Shown: positions 1 to 8,724 of the stretch, piece after piece
Position numbering within the stretch: position 1 is the stretch's first letter
How the letters are laid out: the number at the start of each line of letters is the position of its first letter
NCBI GenBank assembly: GCA_020882975.1
Contig: JAHRFD010000001.1
Location: forward strand, 104,336-168,335
Source: Microcoleus sp. EPA2
Lineage (GTDB): Bacteria > Cyanobacteriota > Cyanobacteriia > Cyanobacteriales > Microcoleaceae
Reading direction: 5' to 3'
Length of the DNA: 64,000 nucleotides
Made by a program: the position numbers and the translations under genes
Notes under the pieces: generated by a model
Told to the model about the DNA's origin: nothing
The model's database searches: none
The model's input: the letters and a program-made list of their open reading frames with translations, nothing else

Positions 1-372
1 GGTTAGCTTGCTGTTGTTGCGCCGTCTCTAATTGACTTTGCATTTCGGCAATTTGCGTATAATATTGCGATCGCTCTTGATTTGCTGTTTCCCATTCTGA
101 CTGTAATTGGGAGCGACTCTGCTCTAATTCGGATACTTGAGCTGTCAGGTTAGTTTGCTGTTGTTGCGCCGTCTCTAATTGACTTTGCATTTCCTGAAGT
201 TGGGTATAATATTGCGATCGCTCTTGATGTGCTGTTTCCCATTCTGACTGTAATTGGGAGCGACTTTGCTCTAATTCGGATACTTGAGCTGTCAGGTTAG
301 TTTGCTGTTGTTGCGCCGTCTCTAATTGACTTTGCATTTCGGCAATTTGCGTATAATATTGCGATCGCTCTT
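1..372. repeat. 147-bp coding tandem repeat (about 2.5 copies visible)
   Basis: Units start at 1, 148 and 295, exactly 147 bp apart, and are nearly identical at the nucleotide level; the third decays after about 372. 147 bp is 49 codons, or seven heptads, so each unit adds whole coiled-coil turns without changing frame or register. More copies may lie to the left of the window. Confidence 0.93.
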
Positions 373-1591
373 GGTGAGATTTTTCTAAATCAGCTTGTAG
401 TTGCGAACACTGAGATTGAAACTGCGATAAAGCTTGCTCATTTTGATTGATTTTATCCTCGACAGCAGCTAATTGTAGTACCAACTCTTCTCGCTCTTGC
501 AAAATATTCCTTGACTGATTTTCCCCAGCCACAATTAGAGCTTTTAATTCACTTATCTCTTGATTCGCTGCTTCTAAATTAGATTGAGCTTCCGATAGTT
601 CCCGTTTCATTTCAGAGAGTTCTTCATGCTCTGATTCTAACTGGACTTGCGATTCAGACAGTCGATCGTTCAGTTGGGCTTTTTCTTGAGTTACATTTGC
701 CAATTTAGGCTCTAATTCTAAAATTTGATAACTTAAAGCTTCCCGTTCCTCAATCAGAGACTCCAACTGTTTTTCCAGATTTAATAATTGGGGTTGAATT
801 TCCCTTTGCTTTTGGCTAGCACTTTGTAATTGAATATGTAACAATTGTCGTTCAGTATTAGAATTTTTAAGCTGATATTCTACTTCGGACAACTGATTTA
901 TGAATTGCAATTTTTCTTCTTCTAGAATATCTAGCTTAGCTTGTAGATTAGATTTTTGAAATAAAATTTGCTCTTTTTCTTTCAAGGCGCGATCGCACTT
1001 AATTTTGGTTTCTGCCACTTGGTACTGTAGCTGCAAATTTTCTTGATTAGCAGCGGCTAATTCTCCTTCTACTTCCGCTATTTTCGCCTGAAACAAGCCA
1101 ATTTCTTGGTACAATGGTTCTAAGTCTGCTTGAGTTTGATCTACTTGGAATTTCAGTTGCGATCGCTCTTGTTCGGCTATTTCTAATTGATGTTTAACTT
1201 CGGCCAATTCCGACAGCGATAACTGATTTTCTCTAGCACTTTCTAATTGAAATTGCAAGTCTAAAACCAGAGCATCAACCTGGACTCTATCTTCAGTCAT
1301 TAGTGCCAACATCTCTTCCAATTCCGAGACTTGCGTATTTAACAAGTATTGTTGCTCATTCCTTTGGTTCAAGGAATTTTCCAGCTCCGAAATTTGAAAG
1401 TTTAGCTGATTTTCTTCCTGAATTTTCTGCCTAATTTCCGCATTTTTTACCCCCAACTCCGAGGCTAACTGCGACAGAGCCTGCTGCGATTTGTCTATCC
1501 GCATCAAGTTGCGCTTATTTCGCTCATTCAAAATTACCCAACCTACTAACAACCCGCCCCCAAATCCTATTAATAAGAGTAATGCTTCCAT
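1..1591 (-). CDS. Membrane-anchored long coiled-coil protein (3' end beyond window)
   Basis: Reading leftwards from an ATG at 1589-1591 the frame stays open for 530 codons to the window edge, so the C-terminus is missing. Residues 1-20 (starting MEALLLLIGFGGGLLVGWVI) form one hydrophobic segment, probably an N-terminal membrane anchor. Everything after that is Gln/Glu/Leu-rich heptad sequence without Pro or Gly, typical of a continuous coiled coil. The part nearest the left edge is made of 49-residue repeats (see 1-372) carrying QERSQYYTQ and SQLETAQQQQ. It resembles cyanobacterial SMC-like or filament-type coiled-coil proteins only in composition; I recognise no catalytic domain. A structural, scaffold or cell-shape role is an inference. 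It is followed in the same direction only by sequence outside the window. Confidence 0.85.
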   Translation of the reverse strand, partial: MEALLLLIGFGGGLLVGWVILNERNKRNLMRIDKSQQALSQLASELGVKNAEIRQKIQEENQLNFQISELENSLNQRNEQQYLLNTQVSELEEMLALMTEDRVQVDALVLDLQFQLESARENQLSLSELAEVKHQLEIAEQERSQLKFQVDQTQADLEPLYQEIGLFQAKIAEVEGELAAANQENLQLQYQVAETKIKCDRALKEKEQILFQKSNLQAKLDILEEEKLQFINQLSEVEYQLKNSNTERQLLHIQLQSASQKQREIQPQLLNLEKQLESLIEEREALSYQILELEPKLANVTQEKAQLNDRLSESQVQLESEHEELSEMKRELSEAQSNLEAANQEISELKALIVAGENQSRNILQEREELVLQLAAVEDKINQNEQALSQFQSQCSQLQADLEKSHQERSQYYTQIAEMQSQLETAQQQQTNLTAQVSELEQSRSQLQSEWETAHQERSQYYTQLQEMQSQLETAQQQQTNLTAQVSELEQSRSQLQSEWETANQERSQYYTQIAEMQSQLETAQQQQAN

Positions 1592-1779
1592 TTGCTTTAT
1601 TTAATTGATAAATTTTAAAGATTCTTAATCTGTTATGACACAAAATATACCTTTGTCAATAGGTAATCCGGTCAATTATATCACAAATTATTCCAAAATT
1701 TATTTTTTTTAACACTATTTATATTTCTTTACAACCTCCGCAGCGATGGCAGAGGTTGAAGTTATCAGCCGTTACAGAG

Positions 1780-2964
1780 CTAGGAGAAATGAAGCAAATC
1801 CACAATATGAGAAATAATACCAATATCTTTCCTGAGTAAATAATCTAGGCGATCGGCGATCAAACTCAAAATCAAATCATTATAAGTCATGTTATATTCC
1901 GCCAAACCAAGAGCAACTAAACTGGTCACATTTTCCGCAGGGCGTTTCAGATCCGGTTTGGGATTAGCTTCCAAAACATAAAGTTCCCCATTCTCATCGC
2001 ACCTGACATCAATCCGCACCAAACTATTGAGACTAAACTCCCAATAAATTTTTTGGGCTAATTCAATTAACTCCTGCTTTAATTGCGGTTCTTCTGGGCC
2101 AATCAACTTTCCGCGATCGGGAGTAATCGTTTTTTTGTCCATAGAAGTAAAGATTAATTCATCAGATTCTAAAACCCGTTCGATCGTGGAAAAAGCAAAG
2201 GGTTTGTGCTGTTTATAAAAACTGCCTTGAGCGTGAGTAACGTAGCCACAAACAGCAACACAAAACTCTCTTCCAGGTAAATATTTTTCAATCAAAGCAG
2301 TATTGTGAGTTGCCAAATGAACAGCAGAAACAGCTTGAGACAAACCGTCAATTGTTTCTACAAAATGAACGTGCAACGAAGCTCGACCGGATACTGGCTT
2401 GACGATAAAAGGTCCAGAATAATCACCAAAAGCCAGGGCAAAACGGTCTTGCAATTTTGGTTTAAATATTCCTTGAGAAGGATGCCAAATAATAAACGGA
2501 GCAGTTTTGAATCCGACTGATTGCAGTTCCCGTTTAAAGGCGTGCTTGTTATCTAAAATAGAGCTATTTAAAGGGTTGTGACCAATATAAGGCATTCCCA
2601 ACATTTCTAACAAAGCGGGAGTGTGACAAACCGGATTGTATCCCTGAACGCCTCCAGTATTCAGCCAGACTAAATGGATATTTTCTGCCTTGAGTTTGTC
2701 TGGCAAATTCAGATCGTCAGGCATCAGAAAAACCTGCTTAAATCCTACTTCTTTTAAGGAAGTGGCGATTTCTTTCGCTACCACTTCATAACTTTTCCAA
2801 GCGCGAGGATTGTGAGTTTTGTAAATCACAGAGCCTGGTTTGTTGCAGTCGCCACCGAATACCACCGCAATCCGCAATTTAGTAAAAAATACTTTCAAAT
2901 ATTCAGGTAGCAGACTAAAGTCGTAATGCCAGGAATTCATCCCAATTGATGATGTTTCAACCAT
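1780..2964 (-). CDS. D-alanine--D-alanine ligase-like ATP-grasp protein
   Basis: 394 residues, ATG start preceded by a GGAAGTAGGAAAT purine stretch. The N-terminal part has the Ddl-like Rossmann start LRIAVVFGGDCN (about 31-42) and NTGGVQG (103-109). The ATP-grasp core follows, with PFIVKPVSGRAS and, near the end, RIDVRCDENGELYVLEANP, where Asp, Glu and Asn supply the metal-binding residues of the family. Such enzymes join a carboxylate to an amine using ATP. The family match is clear, but the protein is longer than true Ddl (about 310-360) and diverges in the substrate part, so peptide-bond formation in another pathway is as likely as peptidoglycan synthesis. The next gene downstream in the same direction is the coiled-coil gene; upstream is a DMT transporter only 26 bp away, so the two may be cotranscribed. 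Confidence 0.8.
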   Translation of the reverse strand: MVETSSIGMNSWHYDFSLLPEYLKVFFTKLRIAVVFGGDCNKPGSVIYKTHNPRAWKSYEVVAKEIATSLKEVGFKQVFLMPDDLNLPDKLKAENIHLVWLNTGGVQGYNPVCHTPALLEMLGMPYIGHNPLNSSILDNKHAFKRELQSVGFKTAPFIIWHPSQGIFKPKLQDRFALAFGDYSGPFIVKPVSGRASLHVHFVETIDGLSQAVSAVHLATHNTALIEKYLPGREFCVAVCGYVTHAQGSFYKQHKPFAFSTIERVLESDELIFTSMDKKTITPDRGKLIGPEEPQLKQELIELAQKIYWEFSLNSLVRIDVRCDENGELYVLEANPKPDLKRPAENVTSLVALGLAEYNMTYNDLILSLIADRLDYLLRKDIGIISHIVDLLHFS

Positions 2965-2990
2965 ATTTCCTACTTCCTATCTGTCTAATT

Positions 2991-4073
2991 TTATTGTTTT
3001 TGTTTGATGTTTTTTTCCGCAGACTCGCTAGATTTGGCTATGTATATCCCAGCCAAAACGACAGAAAAAGCCAGCCAGTTAAACAAACTCAAATTTTCGG
3101 TAAAGAGTATCCAAGCTAATATGGCAGTAATCACAGGTTCTAACAGCAGGAAAAGACCCACAAAACCTGATGATAAACGACCGAGACTGTGGATGAGAAG
3201 TCCTTGACCGAAAGCTTGGCAAATCACGGCTAGAGCAATTACAGCTAGCCATCCTTGCCAAGAATAAGGGAAAATGCGATCGCCCGCCAGCAACACCAGT
3301 GGCAACATCAAGAGACTGCCAATAAAACAGCGCCACATTAATATAGTTGTCGCCGGGAATTTGGTCCGTAAATGTTCTGCTATCAGCAGATTTCCTGCAT
3401 AGAACATTGCCGATAAAAGAGCCGCCAAATCGCCAGTCAGATTCTCTTCTGCTGTTTGTAAATCATCAAAGCCGATGGCGATAGCCCCCGCCAAAGCTAC
3501 CGCCATTCCGACTAAAAACCTGCGGTCAAAACGGCGGCCCAATAGCAGCCAACCTCCCAAAGTTGTAAACAAAGGAGTTAAGTTTCTCAGTACAGTAGAA
3601 TTAGCGACATTCGTCCTCGTCAAAGACCAAGCCCAAAAACCCAAGGAAGCCGAAGAAACTATACCTACCGCGATTAATAGCATCAAATCGCGGTAGGTAT
3701 AGTTCGATCGCACTTGAGGTTCTGCATCAGAGATGCGACGGCGGGCTTCACCGACACCATTCCAGACTGCAAACACCAAAGTTGCGATCCACAAACGGTT
3801 AAAAACAGTAGCATTAGCACTGATTTCCCCTTCGCTTAACCGAATAAAAATGGCAGCAAAAGAGACAGCTAACAGGGCCGCCGAAAGTGAAACTATCGCC
3901 CAAAACTTCCCTTGAGTATCCCTTGGTTTATTGTTGTTAACATCATCATCCTGGTTTGCCAAAACAAGACTGGTTTTAGGTTGAGGTTTTAAGGCAGGAT
4001 TTAAACCATTTACCTCTAATTTTTCCTGTTGTATATCGATATTTGTTTCTGGCATTTCCAGTTGTTTTGACAT
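2991..4073 (-). CDS. DMT-superfamily (EamA) membrane transporter
   Basis: About 360 residues with ten hydrophobic segments arranged as two EamA repeats, for example WAIVSLSAALLAVSFAAIFI in the first and FVGLFLLLEPVITAILAWIL in the second. A hydrophilic N-terminal tail of about 55 residues precedes the first helix. The frame extends to a GTG at 4118, but the ATG at 4071-4073 sits directly behind an AAGAAGGAAA ribosome-binding stretch and is preferred. These proteins export or import small metabolites; the substrate cannot be read from sequence. It lies 26 bp upstream of the ATP-grasp ligase and 57 bp downstream of the thioesterase, all on the minus strand, suggesting a three-gene transcription unit. 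Confidence 0.85.
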   Translation of the reverse strand: MSKQLEMPETNIDIQQEKLEVNGLNPALKPQPKTSLVLANQDDDVNNNKPRDTQGKFWAIVSLSAALLAVSFAAIFIRLSEGEISANATVFNRLWIATLVFAVWNGVGEARRRISDAEPQVRSNYTYRDLMLLIAVGIVSSASLGFWAWSLTRTNVANSTVLRNLTPLFTTLGGWLLLGRRFDRRFLVGMAVALAGAIAIGFDDLQTAEENLTGDLAALLSAMFYAGNLLIAEHLRTKFPATTILMWRCFIGSLLMLPLVLLAGDRIFPYSWQGWLAVIALAVICQAFGQGLLIHSLGRLSSGFVGLFLLLEPVITAILAWILFTENLSLFNWLAFSVVLAGIYIAKSSESAEKNIKQKQ

Positions 4074-4130
4074 TTTCCTTCTTCCTGGTTCCTTGTTCCT
4101 TATTCCTTCTGCTATCACAGCAGTTTCGGA

Positions 4131-4625
4131 TCAAGGTTTAATAGAAAGTCTTGCAAAAGCATCCTTCAGCAGGGGTGGTAACTGGCGAATAATTTTACCC
4201 TTCTCGCCATCTACCGCCACCAAAGTTACCTGGGCTGTCGCATACAACTCCTCGCCGTCAGCCGATCGAATTTCGTAGTCCCAAAGCAGCCGGACACCTT
4301 CACTAGCAGACATCCGCGTTTTGATGGCTACAGCTTGTCCCATCTGTGGGGCGCGGTGGTAGCGCAAGGAAAGTTCCACCACGGGCAATTCTAAGCCCTG
4401 GGCCACCCAATCAGCATACTCAATGCCGATCGATCGCAAACTTTCTACGCGGGCTTCCTCCATCCAGGTAACATAAGTACCATGCCAAACGGCACCGCTG
4501 TAGTCAGTATGGTGAGGGTATACTCGCACCAAATATTCAAACCAGCCTCCTGATTCCATCGAAGATAGGCTTTGAATAGCGCCCACTGGTGGGAGTTTAG
4601 GTTGAGTTCGATCGTTCTCTAACAC
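4131..4625 (-). CDS. Hotdog-fold acyl-CoA thioesterase (YbgC/4HBT type)
   Basis: 164 residues from a GTG; an in-frame ATG at 4557-4559 (MESGGWFEY) is an alternative start. The hotdog signature HTDYSGAVWHGTYVTWMEEA (residues 39-58) carries the expected Asp41, His48 and the helix Glu residues of 4-hydroxybenzoyl-CoA thioesterase relatives. The rest fits a single hotdog domain. It should hydrolyse acyl-CoA or aryl-CoA thioesters in the cytosol. In cyanobacteria one such enzyme acts in phylloquinone synthesis, but the active-site motif here is of the general YbgC type, so I do not assign it. It is the first gene of the minus-strand group ending with the ATP-grasp ligase. Confidence 0.8.
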   Translation of the reverse strand: MLENDRTQPKLPPVGAIQSLSSMESGGWFEYLVRVYPHHTDYSGAVWHGTYVTWMEEARVESLRSIGIEYADWVAQGLELPVVELSLRYHRAPQMGQAVAIKTRMSASEGVRLLWDYEIRSADGEELYATAQVTLVAVDGEKGKIIRQLPPLLKDAFARLSIKP

Positions 4626-4875
4626 TTTACAAATCGTTCCAAAACGCTACATTTCTACAAATCATAAAGCAAACTTCAAGCTTATGCTTGACTTTAGCAA
4701 ACTAGATTCCTCAACTCCGACTACCCGAAGGCAGAAGTGACCTATGCTGAAGGCAGAAAGTCAAAATGTTGATATCTGATGTTTTGACTGGATCTGTAGC
4801 TAACGAGTTCTGCCTTTGGGCGGCGAGTTCAACCTCGTACAAAAAAACTCAACTTTTTTCGACACGAAAGAAACC

Positions 4876-5727
4876 ATGATAGAAAAAATTTTAGTAGCGG
4901 TGGCTGGCCGCGGTCTGTGCGAAGAGATGTTTAATATGTTGATGGACATCCCTTCCTTGCAACAAAGTTCTGTCACTGTTTTGCACGTCGTGCCACCTCA
5001 AGTAACATCGGAGGGAATGGCAGACAAGTTAGAAGAAGGAGGCAAGATCTTAGCACAAGCGGTTCAATCTTTAAAAATAGATCCGAGCAAAGTCAATCCC
5101 CGCCTCAAACAAGGAGACCCGAAAACCACTGTTTGCCAAGTGGCAGAAGAAGAACAGTCTGACTTGATCATCATGGGTTCGCGGGGGTTTGGTAGACTGC
5201 AATCAATTCTGGAAAATTCGGTCAGTCAGTACGTTTTCCAGCTAACATCCCGGCCGATGCTATTAGTAAAAGACGATATTTACGTCAAAAAAATTAAGCG
5301 TGTTATGGTGGCGATCGACAAATCGGAATCCGCCAAACAATCTTTAGACCTGGCCCTATCTTTAGTCAAGGATATTAATGGCGGACAACTAATTTTAGTC
5401 CACGTCACGAAAGATTTGACAGGAAAATCGACGGAAGATGTGACAGCAAATGCTGAAAAAGACCCCGTATTAGCGCCCGCAGTAGCACTGGCGAAACAAA
5501 TGGGAGTTAGCTACCGCTGCGTTAGTGCCACAGGCAAGCCTGGGGAAGCAATTTGTAGGTTTACAGATGAACTGAATGCTGACTTATTAGTAATTGGTTC
5601 ACCGGATCGCCGTCCTAGTGTTGCCAAGTCCTTTGTCGATCTCGATCGACTCCTAGGAAACTCTCTTTCCGACTACGTGCGAGTCTATGCCAATTGTCCC
5701 GTATTGCTGGCCCGGACGACAGGCTAA
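4876..5727 (+). CDS. Tandem universal stress protein (two UspA domains)
   Basis: 283 residues from the ATG at 4876 behind GAAAGAAACC; the frame reaches back to a TTG at 4816, which is unlikely. Two UspA domains lie in tandem: residues about 1-137 begin MIEKILVAVAGRG and end with the nucleotide-binding loop MGSRGFGRLQSI; residues about 145-280 begin KRVMVAIDKSESAK. The G-x2-G-x9-G type loop is recognisable in the first half but weaker in the second (IGSPDRRPS), so only one half may bind ATP. It is a single gene followed by a strong hairpin terminator. Family members help cells survive stress; the specific trigger is unknown. Confidence 0.9.
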   Translation: MIEKILVAVAGRGLCEEMFNMLMDIPSLQQSSVTVLHVVPPQVTSEGMADKLEEGGKILAQAVQSLKIDPSKVNPRLKQGDPKTTVCQVAEEEQSDLIIMGSRGFGRLQSILENSVSQYVFQLTSRPMLLVKDDIYVKKIKRVMVAIDKSESAKQSLDLALSLVKDINGGQLILVHVTKDLTGKSTEDVTANAEKDPVLAPAVALAKQMGVSYRCVSATGKPGEAICRFTDELNADLLVIGSPDRRPSVAKSFVDLDRLLGNSLSDYVRVYANCPVLLARTTG

Positions 5728-5764
5728 ATTCAAAATTCCCAATCTAAAATCGGTATGAAAAATT

Positions 5765-5802
5765 AAAAAAGCGCCAAAGCAAAAAGCTCTGGGCGCTTTT
5801 TT
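5765..5802. terminator. Bidirectional intrinsic terminator
   Basis: An 11-bp perfect stem, AAAAAAGCGCC (5765-5775) with GGCGCTTTTTT (5792-5802). It has an A-run on one side and a T-run on the other, so it can end both the universal-stress gene (plus) and psbM (minus). Confidence 0.88.
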
Positions 5803-5838
5803 ATAATACACAAAGCTAGACAAAAATAGCAGAAATTA

Positions 5839-5952
5839 CTAATCTTTTCTGCCTTCGCGACTAGCTGTTTGAATGTACAGAATGATTAGAAAAACACTGG
5901 GAACCAGTACAAATAGAATGGTTGCCACAAACCCTAGATCGTTAACTTCCAT
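5839..5952 (-). CDS. psbM: Photosystem II reaction centre protein M (PsbM)
   Basis: A 37-residue protein read from ATG 5950-5952 to TAG 5839-5841. It starts [20 protein letters not shown], continues as one transmembrane helix, and ends with a short polar tail ([10 protein letters not shown]). The MEVN-LGF start, the LFVLVP core and the Y-x-x-T tail are the PsbM pattern. PsbM is a single-helix subunit at the PSII dimer interface in the thylakoid. The next gene upstream, in the same direction 320 bp away, encodes a 2Fe-2S ferredoxin, and a bidirectional terminator lies 37 bp downstream. Confidence 0.95.
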   Translation of the reverse strand: MEVNDLGFVATILFVLVPSVFLIILYIQTASREGRKD

Positions 5953-6010
5953 GAAGACGCCAGCCTCTATCTAAAAAGTATGAAAATACACACAACTAGG
6001 ATACCACTCA

Positions 6011-6154
6011 TACCAGTTTTTTATGAGGCTGCATAGAATCTGATCCCCCCTAACCCCCCTTAATAAGGGGGGAACAAGATTCTGCTCAAAGTCCCCCTTA
6101 TTAAGGGGGATGCGAGGGGGATCGAGATATATGCAACTTCACATTAAATTGGTA
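6011..6154. repeat. MITE-like repeat with TTATTAAGGGGG core
   Basis: The ends are imperfect inverted repeats: TACCAG...ATGAGGCTGCAT at 6011-6034 against ATGCAACTTCAC...GGTA at 6131-6154. The interior holds two CCCCCTTAATAAGGGGG-type palindromes (6049-6072 and 6092-6110). The same core recurs at 18241-18296 and 27719-27832, so this is a dispersed family. Together with the next repeat it fills the gene-free stretch 5953-6272. Confidence 0.75.
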
Positions 6155-6181
6155 TCAAAGGCAGAAGGCAGAGAAGGGGAT

Positions 6182-6250
6182 CGGGTAGGGGTAGGCACAG
6201 AAAGGCACTACCCCTACCCGATCCCTGTTTTTCGGAGAATGAAACAGCCG
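6182..6250. repeat. Hairpin plus dispersed CTGTTTTT..GAATGAAACAG element
   Basis: CGGGTAGGGGTAG (6182-6194) pairs perfectly with CTACCCCTACCCG (6208-6220), a 13-bp stem that could terminate the ferredoxin gene on the minus strand. It is followed by CTGTTTTTCGGAGAATGAAA and CAG, which recurs almost unchanged at 39199-39220. Confidence 0.7.
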
Positions 6251-6272
6251 TGGGCCTAATTCCCAGTGGCAG

Positions 6273-6569
6273 TTATGGCTTGGTCTTGACGCTCACTGGG
6301 CCATTGACCAAAGCTTGACAAGCCAACCGATAGTTTTCGGGCTTTTTCTTGAGCTTGCGGTTCTCAAAGTCAGTGCGGGGGGAAAGATTTTCACTTCCTT
6401 CGACAATTTCCACGATGCAAGTGCCACATTGACCGTAGCCTCCGCAATTCATCATCTTTCCCGAAAAAGTGTACAAATCGATGCGGTTTTCTAGAGCTTT
6501 GAGCCTTAAATTGGCTCCGTCTGCTGCGATGACTTCCTGATTTTCCTTCACAAACTTGATATTGCCCAT
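6273..6569 (-). CDS. 2Fe-2S ferredoxin-type protein
   Basis: 98 residues, ATG start. The 2Fe-2S ligand pattern is [11 protein letters not shown] in the middle plus a late Cys in [10 protein letters not shown], giving C-x5-C-x2-C-x(n)-C of plant-type ferredoxins. The charge is much more basic than photosynthetic PetF ([13 protein letters not shown]), so it is probably a specialised electron carrier and not the main PSI acceptor. The position directly upstream of psbM fits a photosynthesis-linked role, but this is inference. Confidence 0.87.
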   Translation of the reverse strand: MGNIKFVKENQEVIAADGANLRLKALENRIDLYTFSGKMMNCGGYGQCGTCIVEIVEGSENLSPRTDFENRKLKKKPENYRLACQALVNGPVSVKTKP

Positions 6570-6685
6570 TACCGATTCCTTAACGCAGTGACTTGGTTCT
6601 CTATTACAAAATATTAACTATTGTATCGGACATTTAATCCCCGATCGCCTATTTTTCTGTTCGTCCCAGGAAAATGCCCCCAGCT

Positions 6686-8542
6686 CTAAGGAGTTCTGGA
6701 GAGATTGTTACCAGGAAGATTGCTCACCGCGCGCTGGAGAGACGAAAGCGAGCGGTTGTAGCCAATAATTGCCAAAAGTCGGTTTCTTTCAGCCCTAGTC
6801 AAATCCGTTTCCGCCTGAATCACATCCGTCTGAGTACCGACACCAGCTTGAAAGCGCAGTCTGGCCAAACGCAGGGCTTCCCTCGACTGCAAAACCCCAG
6901 CCTCTGAAGTTTCGATATTCTCAAAACTAGACTCCAAGCCAAAATAAGCTTGTTCCACTTCCCGGCGCACCTGGTTGCGGGTTTGATCGAATCTACTTTC
7001 GGCGATGGCAATATCAGCATCCCGCTGTTTCACCCTTGCCTTGGCTGCGCCACCGTCAAAGATACTCCAAGTCAGACTTGCCTGGATGGCATAGCCGTCC
7101 GCCCAGCCGCGAGCGGCAAAGCGGTTAGGGTTATCAGAGTTTTGCCCCTGCACGTTATAACTACCCGAAACATTCAGTTGAGGCAAACGCCCGGCCAAAA
7201 GCGATCGACGCTGCTGCTTGCTCAGATCCCTCTGTACCAACTGCTGTTCCAACTCAGCGCGATTTTTAAAGGCCTGTACGATACTTTCTTCTAAAGACAG
7301 CCTCCAAGAACCGGCTTGCTCCACCGGGTCCGCGGCAGTCAAGTTCGAGGACTGACTGATATTTAAGATCTCAGACAATTGACGCTGGCGGATGCGCTGA
7401 TCGCGGCGGGCATTGGCTAGCTGCTGCTGTTCGTTAGCCAAATTTGCCTGGGCCTGCAACACGGCAAAGCGAGTTCCTACTCCTGCCCGTTCCAGGGCTT
7501 CGGCATCCCGCAAACTTTGTTGAGCATTTCTCACCGATGCTTCGCGAATCGCCACTTGTCCGTCTGCATCTTGCAGGTTGTAGTAAGCATCTGTCACATC
7601 AAAGCGGAGTTGCTCGGTTTGGCGTTCCACTTCCAGTTCTCGCAACCGCAACTGTTCCTGGGCGGCGCGGATGTTAGCACTTCGGCGGCCGAACAAATCA
7701 ACGTCGTAGTTTAACTGCAAAGTGCTGTTGAGACTGTTACTGGCGAAGTTTGGGGTGGCTTGGGTGGCCGGCCGTCCGGTTTGGTTTGCTTGAAAATTGT
7801 TGATTCGCTGCTGACTCCGCACTTGGATTTCTCCACCGGCGCTCAAAGAGCGGGTCGCGTTCATTTGAAAATTGAGGTCTGGATATAAAGCTGCTTGTTG
7901 TTCCCGCACGGCTGCTTGAGTTTGTTGTAATTGCAGTTGAGAAATTTGCAGAGTTTGGCTGTTGCGACGGGCGAGGTCAACTGCTTGTTGCAAGCTAATG
8001 GACTGAGTTTCTTCAATCCTGACATCAAGAGGTTGAGTTGGAAACAACAGCGGATTGGAGTTGGGTTCCAGGGTTCTGGGAGGCTGGGTTTCTAGTATGC
8101 CTTTGGGAGTTGGAGGGGGGAAACTTTCGCCCGGAGTATTTCTTGGTGGTGGTGTCAGGGAACTCGGCACTGGAATGATGTTGGGGTTTTGGGGGGAAGG
8201 TACGCCCTGGGCGATCGCAGTTGGTGCTGGTGTGGCACTTTCCACTGCAACTACTGGTGGAGTTTGGTCAGCATTTTGGGAATTAGAGCCTAGTGGCTGG
8301 GGATTAGCTGTCGCCCAGTTTTCCTGAGACTGATTTGAGGGGGAAAGGGCGATCGACTCTGATGGTTGTTCTGGCGTTGTTTGCGATTCTAATTTAACAT
8401 TCTCTTCCACAGGGAGCTGATTACTTTGGGCCGAATTCTCCGGGGACTGAGCCGCAGACTGTGCAGCAGCACTGTGTCCCACATTGCCGAAAGTAATTGC
8501 AGCACCTACTCCTACTACCACGATTTGACGAAAAACACGCAT
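6686..8542 (-). CDS. TolC-family outer-membrane efflux channel
   Basis: About 618 residues from the ATG at 8540-8542 (MRVFRQIVVV); the frame continues to a TTG at 8575 that is less likely. A signal peptide is followed by a Pro/Ser/Gln-rich region of about 160 residues, then the two OEP repeats. The first begins ISLQQAVDLARRNSQTLQIS and the second ISLEESIVQAFKNRAELEQQ-like (here LSLEESIVQAFKNRAELEQ). Long heptad segments match the periplasmic alpha-barrel. TolC proteins form trimers in the outer membrane and serve type I secretion and multidrug efflux. The extended low-complexity N-terminal linker is common in cyanobacterial members. No inner-membrane partner is encoded next to it. Confidence 0.88.
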   Translation of the reverse strand: MRVFRQIVVVGVGAAITFGNVGHSAAAQSAAQSPENSAQSNQLPVEENVKLESQTTPEQPSESIALSPSNQSQENWATANPQPLGSNSQNADQTPPVVAVESATPAPTAIAQGVPSPQNPNIIPVPSSLTPPPRNTPGESFPPPTPKGILETQPPRTLEPNSNPLLFPTQPLDVRIEETQSISLQQAVDLARRNSQTLQISQLQLQQTQAAVREQQAALYPDLNFQMNATRSLSAGGEIQVRSQQRINNFQANQTGRPATQATPNFASNSLNSTLQLNYDVDLFGRRSANIRAAQEQLRLRELEVERQTEQLRFDVTDAYYNLQDADGQVAIREASVRNAQQSLRDAEALERAGVGTRFAVLQAQANLANEQQQLANARRDQRIRQRQLSEILNISQSSNLTAADPVEQAGSWRLSLEESIVQAFKNRAELEQQLVQRDLSKQQRRSLLAGRLPQLNVSGSYNVQGQNSDNPNRFAARGWADGYAIQASLTWSIFDGGAAKARVKQRDADIAIAESRFDQTRNQVRREVEQAYFGLESSFENIETSEAGVLQSREALRLARLRFQAGVGTQTDVIQAETDLTRAERNRLLAIIGYNRSLSSLQRAVSNLPGNNLSRTP

Positions 8543-8724
8543 AAATTTTAAATTATTCTGCAATTCCAGAGACAATTTTCAAGCAAGACAGAGGTCTCTA
8601 ATTTCAGTTTAAACTCAGAAGTTCCAGCTTAGAATAAGTGCCGAGGTGAGTACCTGCAAATTTCCCGATCGGCAAAACCGCTCTCACCATATCTCCATTC
8701 TGAAACTCAAAAAAGGTGTTACAC

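Noticed and set aside
4816-4875. Upstream TTG start for the universal stress protein
   Set aside because: The domain starts with MIEKILVAVAG at the ATG 4876 behind a purine-rich site; the extra 20 residues look untranslated.
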